64,000 nt of DNA, from contig NZ_CP142422.1 in the NCBI RefSeq assembly GCF_035974275.1, positions 1,736,001-1,800,000 of the forward strand, written 5' to 3'. This document shows positions 8,777 to 19,365 of the stretch, piece by piece. Position numbers and translations under genes: made by a program. The notes beneath the pieces are model-generated. The model had not been told where the DNA came from and ran no database searches. It was given only the letters and a program-made list of their open reading frames with translations. This DNA is from Chryseobacterium sp. MYb264 (GTDB lineage Bacteria > Bacteroidota > Bacteroidia > Flavobacteriales > Weeksellaceae). Position 1 is the stretch's first letter, and the number at the start of each line of letters is the position of its first letter.

Positions 8777-9457
8777 CTATAACCAAAAATCTGTTCCCAA
8801 AGCATAATTCAATTTTTTCTCAACTAAGAAGGCAAAAATTCTTTGTGCCCGGGTATCCGGTCCTATGTCCTGTGAATTAAGAAGTTTAAAATCAGACGCC
8901 GTAGGACTCCCTCCATTTACCGTACCGTCTTTACCTGTTGTTCTGCAAGTGAACATCCCCCCCATTGTTTTGCCACTTGATCCACTATTGATGAGATCTG
9001 TTATAAACTCGATCCGATCTCCGACTTTTGCTTCAAATGATTTCCATTTTTCAATAGGGTTATCATACTCTACATTTGGAACTTCACTCAAAACAACTTC
9101 CTCTCCGTTCTTTCTAATTAAAAAATTGACTTTACTTACAGGATCATTCGGATTACCATCCCTTCTTGCATGATTGTAAAATATTGTTCTGACCTCGCCA
9201 TTGTTACAGTCTCCAATTTTAAACGACCCTGTACTGGTCGCTTCAACGCCTTCCACCGTCAGTTTTACTTTCAAATCATAATCTCCGGAATTCTGAATTA
9301 CCGGAAGAGTTATCTCCTGACTGGGATCTATATTGGTTTCATTTGCGGGATACCCTGAACCACTAATCACATAGGATGCAGATGAATTCGTACTTGTAAC
9401 AGGCACGGAAGATGTATAATCTATTTTAAATGAAATCTCGCATGGTGCTGCTGCCAT
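8777..9457 (-). CDS. Unknown protein at the distal end of the eCIS operon
   Basis: The protein has 226 residues and no signal peptide. The first 80 residues are Ser/Thr-rich and beta-like (VPVTSTNSSASYVISGSGYP), with an Ig-like character. The rest alternates charged and Gly-rich strands (GSSGKTMGGMFTCR). I do not recognise a family. It is the last gene of the leftward eCIS operon, after two PKD-repeat proteins and just before the terminator, where fibre or accessory surface genes are often found. A role as a small surface or fibre-tip component is an inference from position only. Confidence 0.65.
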   Translation of the reverse strand: MAAAPCEISFKIDYTSSVPVTSTNSSASYVISGSGYPANETNIDPSQEITLPVIQNSGDYDLKVKLTVEGVEATSTGSFKIGDCNNGEVRTIFYNHARRDGNPNDPVSKVNFLIRKNGEEVVLSEVPNVEYDNPIEKWKSFEAKVGDRIEFITDLINSGSSGKTMGGMFTCRTTGKDGTVNGGSPTASDFKLLNSQDIGPDTRAQRIFAFLVEKKLNYALGTDFWL

Positions 9458-9604
9458 TATATTATTTTTTTATTGTTATTATTATATTTTATGAATAAAT
9501 AAGGGCACTGTGATTTAAATCTATACAGCACCCTTACAAAGGGCATACTGATTGATAAGTGAGAATATATGCCTGCTCACCTATCATCAATTACAGGATT
9601 ATCA

Positions 9605-12600
9605 TTATTCTATAGTCAGCTCTAATTCTGTAGTATCAAAAAATCCTGTTTTCGAATCAATCACCATAAAATGGAATACATATATTCCAGCCGTTAGCTG
9701 TGTAAGCTCCAGCATGTTTAAAGTACTCTGCAAAATCGGTAACTTTTTGCCATTATTGCTGGATACCTGAAACCAGGAATAATCAAAACTCAAAGCACCT
9801 TCACCCCAGCCCTTCATTCTAAAAACTTCCACCTGAGACAGATAAATTGTTGCACTGTTACTCTCCACAAAAGCCTTCACATTATGAGCTGAAGCCCCCT
9901 CACAACAGTTGCCTTTGGGAAAATCAACACTGTTAATTACAACTCTCGGAGCAGGCGGATTATACCAGCCTCTTATGGCAAAAGTCTGAGCACATTTCCC
10001 ATTACTCACAGTTACATTGATCAGAGGTGAATTTTTGGGATCGTTTATAGTATAACTTAGATGCCCAACCCCATCTCCATCAGTATATAGAGCCACCGCA
10101 GTACCGTTTATACTATAGGCATAGTTCTTAAAAGATGCTCCTGAAACAGTAAAGTTTACCATTGCCTGTGTCGAGTTTGAATAATCAACCTGGCCAATTT
10201 CTACAGTAACATCCGGCTGTGTGATAACGGTGGCAGTACAAGTGGTAGGTTGCCCATTTACAGTAAACTTAATAACTGTATTATGTAAATAATCCTCCAG
10301 CGATTTCGGGTCAAAAACATACTGTCCTGCAATATACTGCACACCATGTCCTTGGTTCGCTTCCACAACTCCATTTGCCGGAGATACTTTAAAAGGTATA
10401 TAAGGTGAGTCTGAACAAACGATAATGTCCTGCTCTTTATCTGATAAACTTAATTCTACCCTAGGCGGACTATACCATTTACTGATCTCAACAGCCTGTA
10501 TACACCCACCATTAGTAACAGTTACCTTGATCACCGGAATATTTTCAGGATTCAGATTTGTAAACGTGTAACTCAAATTCCATTCTTCACCCGGCTGTAC
10601 CAAACTAACAGGAGTACCATTCACAGCATAGGTATAAGTACTGAAACCTGGTCCGGAAACTTTAAAGTACACCGTTGCCTCTGTTGAGCTTCCGTTCGGA
10701 TAATTAACGGAATAAAGATCAACCGTAACGCTTGGCTTGGCAATAACTTTAATACTGCAGTCCGTTTGCTGATCGTTCACCTTAAAAGTAATAGTCTGAC
10801 CATATAAGCTTTCATCTACTTTTGTAGGATCAAAAACATACTTCCCGTTCACAAATTGCACACCATCACCGTGACTTGCTGTTACAACCCCTCCTACCGG
10901 AGATACTATAAAATCTATAGGAGAATAGTCAGAACAGATAACAGAATCCCCTAAAAACAATTCTACCTTAGGAGCCTCATACCAATCTCTTATTGCGACC
11001 TCCTGTGTACATCCATTGCCACTCACCTTCACTTTTATCGTGGGAACTCTTTTGGGATCAAGATTAACGTAAGTAAAATTAACGCGGCCCTCAGCATCAG
11101 GAGTAAGCGTAATATAACTTCCGTTATCCCAGAAATCCCAGCTGTAAGTATAATCTTTGAAATTTTCATCATCGATCAACAGATATACCGTTGTTGCTTC
11201 TGACAGCCCTTCCGGATAGTCGACACGACTCACGCTGATGAGTACTTCAGGCTCTGCAGTAACTTTGACTCCGAAGCTTACCGGTTTATCATTTACTGTA
11301 AAATTGATTACCTTGCCATATAAGCTTGCATCTACCTGTTTCGGATTAAAGAAATACTTTCCGTCAACAACCTCTACTCCATTTCGCTCCAAATCTACAT
11401 TGGCTTTGACAACACCACCTACAGGAAGCACCGTAAAAGGCATACGATCTGCCTCTGCACAAATTACTGTATGTGGCAAGCTCAAATCCGCTATAATTTT
11501 TGGCGTACAGCAGATATAAGGAAGTGAGAAATCCGCGAAAACGATAGGATTTTCTACTGACTCGTATACAATGATAAACGTTCCGCCGCGCTCCACTCCC
11601 CGCAGATGTTCAATACCCGGATGCTTCTCCGCATATTCATTAAAATAACTTTTGAACAGATCTTTATTATCTACCAGCTCCTCCATAGAAAGAACCATAA
11701 TATCAAATGCAAGCTGCTGTTTATCCTTAATTTCTTTTACCTTTTCAAAAACTTCATCGTAAGGCATTCCCTGATGTCCTTCAATATTGTAGAATGAATT
11801 TCTATCGATATTAAAATCATTGGGGTTCTTTGTATGTTCAAGCGATGACAATAACCCCGTATCGTAGGCCAGATTTTCTCCTGATGAACGGTTGGCAGTT
11901 TTATCGAAATTCCACGATTTTAAAAGTTCTTCCGTCATCTTGTAATAAAAGGGAATGGATTTATTACTCAGAGGATTCAATTTTTGAGAAGGTGTAATTT
12001 TAATTTTGAAGCGGTCCTGGAAACTCAGATTCCCGAAATTACGTACCTGCTGATTAAAACGGTTAATTAAAAGCTTTACTTTTTGGATTGCCCTATCATC
12101 ATCCAAGACAGGAGAATTATAAAACTGATGTCTGAACGGGTCTAATTGAACCTCTGACACTAATTTCCCAAGCATCACGTGTTTAGGGAAAGAATCCAGA
12201 TCCGGAAAACCTTTAGTAAACGAATGAGGAAGCCATTTGATTATTTCAGAATAGGTATCATTCAGATCTTTCACTACGTCATAAGCATACTGAAAACCTG
12301 TATCCTGAGAAAGATACTGTTCCAAAACCATTTTAAAACCTGAATGGTCAGCACCGGAAATCCCCATCATTTGGGAGATCGCATTGATTTTTTTGAAAAC
12401 AGTTTCCCCGTATCCACCTCTTTCTAAAGCAGCAGAATACATCTTTTTAATTGTAGAAGAATAAAATTTTGTTTTAATATCATTTTCTAAAATGAGCCTT
12501 TCTACAATGACGCGTTCCTGTTTTTCAGGCTTCAATATCTCTTCAATAAACAAAGGATGCGGTTGAATCCTATCCTGTCCGAGAATGATATCAAGTCCGC

Positions 12601-13204
12601 TTTTTGTGGTAACTAATACCTTCAGATTTCTGATTTGCTGAACACCATGATTATCACAGTCCACACCTCTACAAGGTTTCACATCCTTTTCATAGCTTTC
12701 CAGATACAATAAAAGGTACTTATCTTCTAAATCAGGAAGATCACCTACAAGCTGAAAATCAGCAGTTGCCTCATTAGCAGTTGCCAGCTCCCAAAGTTCA
12801 ATCTGCCGCTCTGCACCTCCAATTTCATGAAATGCTTTATAATTTACTTTGAAATTATCGTAGACTCTGAAGTGAGTGTAGTTTTTATTTTCTATGTCAA
12901 TGGTTTTCAAATCACTTACATACAAATCTTCACTTACTGTATTGGTATTATTCAGCGTCAGTAAATCTCCGTCAGTTGTTACGGCTACTCCCTGAGAAAG
13001 CTGTATGCTGTTCAGAAGTTTGTTGGTATATATAAGATTATGCTTGAGCCCACATACAATACCTACTCCCTGCAACATTACCCTTGATAAACGGTCCTGA
13101 TCCTCAAAAAAATCTAAAAACTCGTTGAACTGGGTATATTCTATATATTGTCCTTTACTGAATTTTCGGTATTGGACTGCTATATTACTTAATTGATTAT
13201 TCAT
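9605..13204 (-). CDS. Large eCIS-operon protein with three tandem Ig/PKD-like repeats
   Basis: The protein has 1199 residues. The N-terminal ~550 residues are paralogous to the 988-residue protein encoded at 13571 (shared QYRKF, NEFxDxFEDQDRxSR, GVGIVCG, DCDNHG/DCDNTG, SFPKHxxLG, IEGHxGxPY). Three ~170-residue repeats follow, at about 580-750, 753-922 and 925-1090. Each starts with a Val-(I/V)-Cys motif and a PF-x-V-x-P-x-GGVV segment and ends with a WYxxP segment. No secretion signal is seen, so it is probably assembled in the cytoplasm with the particle. Position after the baseplate genes, where Afp13-like fibres lie in other systems, suggests a fibre or surface appendage; the sequence does not prove it. 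Confidence 0.7.
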   Translation of the reverse strand: MNNQLSNIAVQYRKFSKGQYIEYTQFNEFLDFFEDQDRLSRVMLQGVGIVCGLKHNLIYTNKLLNSIQLSQGVAVTTDGDLLTLNNTNTVSEDLYVSDLKTIDIENKNYTHFRVYDNFKVNYKAFHEIGGAERQIELWELATANEATADFQLVGDLPDLEDKYLLLYLESYEKDVKPCRGVDCDNHGVQQIRNLKVLVTTKSGLDIILGQDRIQPHPLFIEEILKPEKQERVIVERLILENDIKTKFYSSTIKKMYSAALERGGYGETVFKKINAISQMMGISGADHSGFKMVLEQYLSQDTGFQYAYDVVKDLNDTYSEIIKWLPHSFTKGFPDLDSFPKHVMLGKLVSEVQLDPFRHQFYNSPVLDDDRAIQKVKLLINRFNQQVRNFGNLSFQDRFKIKITPSQKLNPLSNKSIPFYYKMTEELLKSWNFDKTANRSSGENLAYDTGLLSSLEHTKNPNDFNIDRNSFYNIEGHQGMPYDEVFEKVKEIKDKQQLAFDIMVLSMEELVDNKDLFKSYFNEYAEKHPGIEHLRGVERGGTFIIVYESVENPIVFADFSLPYICCTPKIIADLSLPHTVICAEADRMPFTVLPVGGVVKANVDLERNGVEVVDGKYFFNPKQVDASLYGKVINFTVNDKPVSFGVKVTAEPEVLISVSRVDYPEGLSEATTVYLLIDDENFKDYTYSWDFWDNGSYITLTPDAEGRVNFTYVNLDPKRVPTIKVKVSGNGCTQEVAIRDWYEAPKVELFLGDSVICSDYSPIDFIVSPVGGVVTASHGDGVQFVNGKYVFDPTKVDESLYGQTITFKVNDQQTDCSIKVIAKPSVTVDLYSVNYPNGSSTEATVYFKVSGPGFSTYTYAVNGTPVSLVQPGEEWNLSYTFTNLNPENIPVIKVTVTNGGCIQAVEISKWYSPPRVELSLSDKEQDIIVCSDSPYIPFKVSPANGVVEANQGHGVQYIAGQYVFDPKSLEDYLHNTVIKFTVNGQPTTCTATVITQPDVTVEIGQVDYSNSTQAMVNFTVSGASFKNYAYSINGTAVALYTDGDGVGHLSYTINDPKNSPLINVTVSNGKCAQTFAIRGWYNPPAPRVVINSVDFPKGNCCEGASAHNVKAFVESNSATIYLSQVEVFRMKGWGEGALSFDYSWFQVSSNNGKKLPILQSTLNMLELTQLTAGIYVFHFMVIDSKTGFFDTTELELTIE

Positions 13205-13240
13205 TATTATTAATTTTTAATGATTTATTAAGATAGTCTT

Positions 13241-13278
13241 AAAACCTTGTTAGTTAAAAGTCTAACTAACAAGGTTTT
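13241..13278. terminator. Strong hairpin between operon genes
   Basis: A perfect 16-bp stem (AAAACCTTGTTAGTTA with its complement) encloses a 6-base loop. It lies just upstream of the 1199-residue gene in the direction of transcription. The T-run on the minus strand is short (TTTTAAG), so it may attenuate rather than fully terminate and lower expression of the two distal genes. Confidence 0.6.
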
Positions 13279-13303
13279 TATATTCTCATTTTTGAGGATT
13301 AAA

Positions 13304-13567
13304 TCATTGACAACTATCACATTTACAAGAGTCAATCTTGCTGTATGCTTTTTTTGTTAAAGTCTTTAAAAACTCCTTGTTTTTTTGAATAAAGACATCT
13401 GCTGTTTCGGTAATTAAAATCCTTTCATGTTCCATATCAAAACTTACATATACATTATTTCCAAGAATAAAAATTTGTTTTATGTCAATAACAGCATCGT
13501 TTGTTGTTAATAAACTATCTACTTGTATACTGTTTCCGTCTTTTTCGTATTGATCAATTAATTTCAT
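13304..13567 (-). CDS. Small protein with Cys-rich C-terminus, unknown
   Basis: The 87-residue protein lies 3 bases after the stop of the 988-residue gene, so it belongs to the same transcript. Residues 1-65 look like a small beta domain (VIDIKQIFILGNNVYVSF); the last residues, CKCDSCQ, hold three cysteines that could bind metal. No family is recognised. It is probably an accessory to the neighbouring PKD-repeat proteins. Confidence 0.6.
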   Translation of the reverse strand: MKLIDQYEKDGNSIQVDSLLTTNDAVIDIKQIFILGNNVYVSFDMEHERILITETADVFIQKNKEFLKTLTKKAYSKIDSCKCDSCQ

Positions 13568-13570
13568 GGC

Positions 13571-16537
13571 TTAAGATCTTATTTTTCCTGTACAAGGATT
13601 AATTGTTAAAAAGTTATTCGTTGGACATCCGTTATAGATAACATTTCCACCTAATTTTATAGTTGTCCAGGCAACACCGGTATGGCAACTAGCGTCAGCA
13701 CAAACAAGAGAGAATGATATAAATCCGTCTCCATTCGGATCTGTATCCGCAATACTTTGTGCCTGAGCAGCTGATATTAGGAATGAATTAATTCTGTTTG
13801 GTCCGGAAGTTTCATTATTCGGTCGATTTTGTCCGGGCTGCAGAGTTGATCCTGCATTATTTAAATTAACTAAGCCTAAATTAATTTTACCATTCGCCAT
13901 TAAATTAAATTTAGCACTGTTACAAGTGTGTCCACCAGGACACGGACCTAAACTTTGATTATACTGGACGATGATTTCCATACTAGATAAACATTGAACA
14001 GTTGATTGCCCTGTCAATTTTAATGGTGACAGTATAAATTGTTTACTACAACCGTTATTGTTGCTAACGGTTAATACTGGAGTAAAGGTATCTTCTTTCC
14101 CGGCAGTAAGATTATATACATGAGTTTGCTTCACTACACCATTAGTTACTGATGGATTATTAATTTGTTCAGATTTCCCGTCTCCAAAATTCCATGAGTA
14201 CTCAAGCCCAGAGAGATTACTATTTCCTGAAACAGTAAAGACTACGGTAGCCGTTGGATTTGTCGGGCTTTCTCCATTCACTGGAGTACCTGTCGTTACT
14301 ATAACATTTGGCTCTTCATATACCACCATCTGAGTTTCCACAGCATCACCATTAACAGTAAATGCAATAGTCTTCTCTAAATAACCTGAAGCAACCAAAC
14401 CTGGATCAAAAGAACTCTGACCGTTCGATTGTACAATTGCCGGTATCTGAACACCATCTACAAATGCTTTTACCTCACCATTTGGAGGAATTACCGTCAT
14501 CACAATCGGCTCATCCTCTTGGCATACCTTAGCGCTTGGCAATATTAGGGAAACAGGTTCCTTTTTAGAACAGCATAAGTAAGGCAATGAGAAATCGGCA
14601 AGCACCTGATTATCTGTTTCAGAAACATACAATAAGACAAATGTTCCGCCCCGCTCTACGCCTGCAAGATGCTCAAGACCTGACTTTCTTTCTAAAAACT
14701 CGCTTAAAAGTTCGCTTACCACATCATCCTTTTTAGGATCCTGTTTTACCACATCAACCTCTTCAGATGATCCTTCTTTTGCAAATTCGACTTTGTTTAA
14801 TAATCTCAATTTCTCGTCGAGTTTTGAGATATTCAATAACGTGCTTTGTGAATCACTTTTCTGATTGCTGATATCACTGGAGATTGATATCAACTGTTTT
14901 CTAAGATCATCAATAGATACAGTTTCCCTTTTCGTCGAAGTTTCACCGTCCGTTTTTTCACCTTTATCTAAAACCAATGCAATAACATCGAATGCCAGAC
15001 CGTATTTTGCTTTAAGATCATTAATATTTTGCAGAGCGGTTTTATAAGGCTGCCCCAAATGACCTTCAATTCTATAGAAATCATTGTCATCAATATTGTA
15101 ATTCAACGGATTCTGAACAAAATCATCTTCCGCCAGATTTTGCGTGTGGTAACTTAAATTATACCTTTCGCTGTCTGTTTTTGTTTTTTCGTAATTCCAT
15201 TGCTTTAATAACGACTTATCGACATTATAATAATAAGGAATAGCTTTATGGCCCAACCTTACAAACTGATTGGAAGGCGTAATTTTAACAGGTCCGATAT
15301 ACGATTGGAATCCGTTTATCTTCTGTACAAAACGATTGGCAAGCATGACAATCCTTTCATAATTTTCATCGTCACCCGTCGTTACAGGAGAATGATAAAA
15401 ACCATGACGTAAAGCAGGATTCCCGCCCAATTGATAAGTTGCACCGATCTGTCCCAATAAAAGGTGTTTCGGAAACGAACTGATATTTGGACAGCATTCA
15501 GCATTCAGATGCAGGATCAGTCCTTTTATTTCATTATAGGTATCAATCAGATCTTTAAGAAGATCGTATCTATATTGATAATCTTCAAGCCTCAATCCAC
15601 CTCTAGGATTTACTAAAGAATTCAGCTTATCCAGAAGATTTTGCCCTCCGAAGTTGACACTTATCTTAAAAGTATTTGCAATAGCGTCAAACCCTTTTGT
15701 TACATCCGCCACAGCGCTTCCTGCATCCTGAAATTTCGATCTTACATCAGTTGCTGATGTAACTTTAGCATCCAGAATAACCCTTTTAGCCTCTATTTTA
15801 GGCAATTGGTCAAAAAGCTCTTCATAAACCGTATGAGCCTGATAAATGGTGTCTTTCCCGTCTCCTTTAGTGATGAGATTAGCAACAACTTCTGAATCTG
15901 CTAAAAGGACTTTAAGGTTAGAAACCTGCTCTGCACCTGTATTATCACAGTCAGCATCCTCACATGGCGTCTCGTCATTTGAGTAACTTTCCAGGTAAAG
16001 AATAACCACTTTACCCTCAACAGAACGCAGCTCTTTAATGAGTCTAAAGTCATTATCCGGTGGTAGAAGGTTGTATTCATCCTGTGTGATCAGCTCTAAG
16101 AAAGGGGACTGTACCCCTCCCATTCTGAAATGATTGTATTCCGCTACATCATTATAATCTCTGTAGTATTTGTAAAAATTTTGTTCGAAGCCGATTGTCG
16201 CTTCTGACGATGTACTGCCTTTTCTGCGCAGCGTAATCAGGTCTCCGTCTGTAGTCACACCGGCTCCCTGTGTAATAACGACTGTATTTAAGTTGGTATC
16301 AAGCTCCAGATCTCCGGATCCCGGTTTATTCATCTGTATATCTACAGGCTGCAAAACAGTATTAAGATAGGAAGACTGAAAACCACATACGATCCCTACT
16401 CCACTCAGCCTGGTTCTCGACATCCGATCCTGATCTTCGAAATAATCGATAAATTCATTCAGCTGCCCATCAGTTAACGCCTGATTTTCATTGAACTTTC
16501 TATATTGGGTTGTTACATTATCTAATTTAGTATTCAT
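13571..16537 (-). CDS. Large eCIS-operon protein with PKD domain, paralogue of the 1199-residue protein
   Basis: The protein has 988 residues. Residues 1-700 align with the N-terminal part of the neighbouring 1199-residue protein, with an extra Ser/Asp-rich coiled insertion near 535-600. After a conserved FSLPYLCC segment comes one repeat of the same GExKAF type and then a PKD domain (about 770-880) with the typical WNFGDGKSE. The C-terminus (about 890-988) is a different Cys-containing domain. No signal peptide is seen. It starts 14 bases after the stop of the baseplate gene at 16552. Tandem paralogues that share the base and differ at the C-terminus suggest alternative fibres or surface modules on one attachment base. 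Confidence 0.7.
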   Translation of the reverse strand: MNTKLDNVTTQYRKFNENQALTDGQLNEFIDYFEDQDRMSRTRLSGVGIVCGFQSSYLNTVLQPVDIQMNKPGSGDLELDTNLNTVVITQGAGVTTDGDLITLRRKGSTSSEATIGFEQNFYKYYRDYNDVAEYNHFRMGGVQSPFLELITQDEYNLLPPDNDFRLIKELRSVEGKVVILYLESYSNDETPCEDADCDNTGAEQVSNLKVLLADSEVVANLITKGDGKDTIYQAHTVYEELFDQLPKIEAKRVILDAKVTSATDVRSKFQDAGSAVADVTKGFDAIANTFKISVNFGGQNLLDKLNSLVNPRGGLRLEDYQYRYDLLKDLIDTYNEIKGLILHLNAECCPNISSFPKHLLLGQIGATYQLGGNPALRHGFYHSPVTTGDDENYERIVMLANRFVQKINGFQSYIGPVKITPSNQFVRLGHKAIPYYYNVDKSLLKQWNYEKTKTDSERYNLSYHTQNLAEDDFVQNPLNYNIDDNDFYRIEGHLGQPYKTALQNINDLKAKYGLAFDVIALVLDKGEKTDGETSTKRETVSIDDLRKQLISISSDISNQKSDSQSTLLNISKLDEKLRLLNKVEFAKEGSSEEVDVVKQDPKKDDVVSELLSEFLERKSGLEHLAGVERGGTFVLLYVSETDNQVLADFSLPYLCCSKKEPVSLILPSAKVCQEDEPIVMTVIPPNGEVKAFVDGVQIPAIVQSNGQSSFDPGLVASGYLEKTIAFTVNGDAVETQMVVYEEPNVIVTTGTPVNGESPTNPTATVVFTVSGNSNLSGLEYSWNFGDGKSEQINNPSVTNGVVKQTHVYNLTAGKEDTFTPVLTVSNNNGCSKQFILSPLKLTGQSTVQCLSSMEIIVQYNQSLGPCPGGHTCNSAKFNLMANGKINLGLVNLNNAGSTLQPGQNRPNNETSGPNRINSFLISAAQAQSIADTDPNGDGFISFSLVCADASCHTGVAWTTIKLGGNVIYNGCPTNNFLTINPCTGKIRS

Positions 16538-16551
16538 TGTTTGTCAATTTT

Positions 16552-19344
16552 TTATATGTTTGATTGTCCTAATATGATTTTTCCGTCCAGGCTGTCATTA
16601 TCATCTTTCGCACAGTCCAGAAGTCTTCCCGGTCTATAGATATTATTCAGATTGGTAAGTGCATCCAGCAAATCCTGAATGCTTTTCCCCAGACTTGCCG
16701 TATTATTTTTAGATTTATCTGAAAGATACTTTTTGAAGGCTACCTCAAATTCAGCCAAATCATTTTGTGCAGTTTCCTTTTCGCTTAGACGGTCTCCCAC
16801 CCAGCAGATTTTTGCCAAAACATGAGCCGGAATTTCCTGTCTGATCACTGTTTCAGCATACCGTCTGAAATCCGGATCCTGAAAACGGTAGGCATACCCC
16901 GGAAGAACAACGCTTACGCGGTAAGAATAAGGATCAAAGGCTTCTGGTTCACAATCTCCTTCACATGAAGACATAAAAGTTTCAGAATAATCCGTCGGAT
17001 CAGTAGCTGCTACATCTTCAATATCATACATGACTTTAAAAGTACGCTGGATCTCCATGCAGCCAATACCGCCCATCAGCTGATAATCTTTGACTGTTGG
17101 CTTTAATAATAAATGCTCAACCAGAAAAATCCCCTCTTCCGTAAACTCATATTTGAAATACTTTATCGTTTTTCTGATGCCCTCTTTCAATGCTTTCAGA
17201 TCCGCATAAGGATTCGTTTTTTTATGAGTGGCCATTACATTCTGCTCCTCGGTATCATCCACAATATCAAAATAATAATTGCCTCCTCCGGAGAAACGGA
17301 TCTTAATATTCCCGATCATACAGGTATTATTTTCGCATTTTCCTAATCCTTCAAGCGCCTGTTCAAGATCTTCCTGATCAATCTGAATGGTCTGATAAAT
17401 GGCTTCATTCAGGTTTTTAGTGGCAGCGTATTCAATCTCATAGCTGTTGACGGAGGATAAAATAATATTCCCTTCAGAATCTTTTACTTTCCAGGTATAG
17501 CTCGCCTTGTCTTCATCATTGACCGTTTTGGTAATAGATACCGGTGACTGAGATAAGTTTCTTTGCGTATAATCTTTAATTCCCAACAAACGGGCAATTC
17601 TTTTCTGTGCCCCGGAAATATTGGTTGTATTCCATATATCTGAATTGGCAAACAAAGTATAATTGTACCCTATACCTCTCTCTTTACTTAATGATGGATA
17701 TTCTTTCAGGAAATTTTCTTTGTTTCCCAGAATGATCTCATCGGTAGATTTCCCGTACAGAGATTTCATTAAGAAAGTATAATCACTGAACGTTTCAGCA
17801 AAACGGGAGATCAGATGGTCGAGAATTTCATTTCTTCGTTCCACACTGTTGTCCAGCTCTTCGTATAAAGAATCAGTTAATTCATCATCATTATCAGCAG
17901 GATAATCAGACACCAAATCCTCAAATCCTTTAATATTTTTAAGCGCCTGTGTAAAGTAAGTTCTCTTTAAATGACCGTTTACACTTAATACTTCTTTTAC
18001 TTTTTTAAGATGCTTGAAATATCCGGCAAGAATCTGATCAAAAAATAGCAAATATCCTTTCATTTGCTTGGCAAGGGCTTCTCTTTCAGGATTTTTATTG
18101 CCTACAATACCTGAAATCCCCACGCCGTATGTATCCGGAAATTCATTTAAAATAGTGGCATATTCCGCAATGTCATAGAACGTTCCCTGAGGCAAAGTCA
18201 GTTCTTTATTCTGCCTTGCATCCTCTCTCAGTACTTCTTCTTCTCTTTTCAGGTTCTTTACGTATTCCTGAACTTTTTTATCATTGATATTCAAAGGAAG
18301 AGAACCCTTGCTGTAGCTGAATGAACTCAAATCGCAGAGTTCCGGTTTCTTGCCTTTTTCTATACAGATTAGCCAGTCGTTGGCCTGCCTGATGACGTTA
18401 TCACAACCTGCAATCGAAATTTCATGAATCTCTTTAACCCCGTCAATCTTCATCAACTCAGCGATAATATCCGAAAGGCGTACTTCTCTTCTTAATTGAC
18501 TGTTTTTAAGCTCTTCCGTATCGATAAAACCATTATCCAAAAGCGGACCTTCAAAAATCTGATCCGTCGTCAGCCCTTTTTCAACCATTTGTTTTAATGA
18601 GTAAAAATGAACTTCCGGAGACAGATAATGAGTAATGGCTCTTAATACTTTGGCGTGTACCAGCTCTTCATCAGATTTATTAACCAATCCGATTCGGGCA
18701 CAGACCGCTACTTTCTGGGTCTCCACTTCTTTTATTTCAGCTAAATCTTCACAAAGACCTCTGTTAGCATGATATCGGTCTAATATCTGAAGATTGACTG
18801 TAGATTTTCCGCATCCTTTGGTTTCATCATCAATATCTTCTGCATAATCCACATACAGATCATACAATCCCTTTATATCAAAATGCTTATTCTTTTCTCC
18901 GATCGGTTTAAAATCCAGCTGCCCCGTTTTACAATCAGCATACAATCTTTCATTATTAGGAACCAGCCAGCAGTTTCGGATGGGTCTTTTATGCCCTGCT
19001 GTAAAGTTGATATCGATAAAAATCTTCCTGTAATCCAGCTCATTTAGAGGTGCTGAAGGCAGAATTTCCGTTGCTTTATAAAACTGATTGTGAATATCGG
19101 AATTCGCATCTTCAGAGGTCAGGATATCTTCCATATTAAGGTTCATCCTCATACCAAGATCTGTTATGGCATAGCTTAAAACCTCCAAAGTGGTAATCCC
19201 CGGATCATGAGAGTTGTAATCTGTCCAAAGTTTTCCGCCTAATTTTTCGATGTATTCAATTCCTGTTTTCCGTAGAAAATGAAAATCGGTCTGATCTCCT
19301 GTTTCTATATTTTTTGATATGCTAATGTGCTTATTTTCTGACAT
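16552..19344 (-). CDS. eCIS baseplate protein, Afp12/Pvc12-like
   Basis: The protein has 930 residues. The N-terminal segment TDYNSHDPGITTLEVLSYA near residues 42-60 is the hallmark start of the large baseplate wedge proteins that accompany the J-like protein in Afp/PVC clusters. The middle is helical and charged. The C-terminal region again has baseplate-J-like character (VSVVLPGYAYRFQDPDFRRYAE, IRQEIPAHV). The gene lies directly downstream of the 1025-residue J-like gene with a 21-base gap. Its role would be to build the baseplate periphery that triggers sheath contraction. The family assignment is by motif memory and context, not by search. Confidence 0.75.
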   Translation of the reverse strand: MSENKHISISKNIETGDQTDFHFLRKTGIEYIEKLGGKLWTDYNSHDPGITTLEVLSYAITDLGMRMNLNMEDILTSEDANSDIHNQFYKATEILPSAPLNELDYRKIFIDINFTAGHKRPIRNCWLVPNNERLYADCKTGQLDFKPIGEKNKHFDIKGLYDLYVDYAEDIDDETKGCGKSTVNLQILDRYHANRGLCEDLAEIKEVETQKVAVCARIGLVNKSDEELVHAKVLRAITHYLSPEVHFYSLKQMVEKGLTTDQIFEGPLLDNGFIDTEELKNSQLRREVRLSDIIAELMKIDGVKEIHEISIAGCDNVIRQANDWLICIEKGKKPELCDLSSFSYSKGSLPLNINDKKVQEYVKNLKREEEVLREDARQNKELTLPQGTFYDIAEYATILNEFPDTYGVGISGIVGNKNPEREALAKQMKGYLLFFDQILAGYFKHLKKVKEVLSVNGHLKRTYFTQALKNIKGFEDLVSDYPADNDDELTDSLYEELDNSVERRNEILDHLISRFAETFSDYTFLMKSLYGKSTDEIILGNKENFLKEYPSLSKERGIGYNYTLFANSDIWNTTNISGAQKRIARLLGIKDYTQRNLSQSPVSITKTVNDEDKASYTWKVKDSEGNIILSSVNSYEIEYAATKNLNEAIYQTIQIDQEDLEQALEGLGKCENNTCMIGNIKIRFSGGGNYYFDIVDDTEEQNVMATHKKTNPYADLKALKEGIRKTIKYFKYEFTEEGIFLVEHLLLKPTVKDYQLMGGIGCMEIQRTFKVMYDIEDVAATDPTDYSETFMSSCEGDCEPEAFDPYSYRVSVVLPGYAYRFQDPDFRRYAETVIRQEIPAHVLAKICWVGDRLSEKETAQNDLAEFEVAFKKYLSDKSKNNTASLGKSIQDLLDALTNLNNIYRPGRLLDCAKDDNDSLDGKIILGQSNI

Positions 19345-19365
19345 GATGTTTTCTTCTGTTTATTA

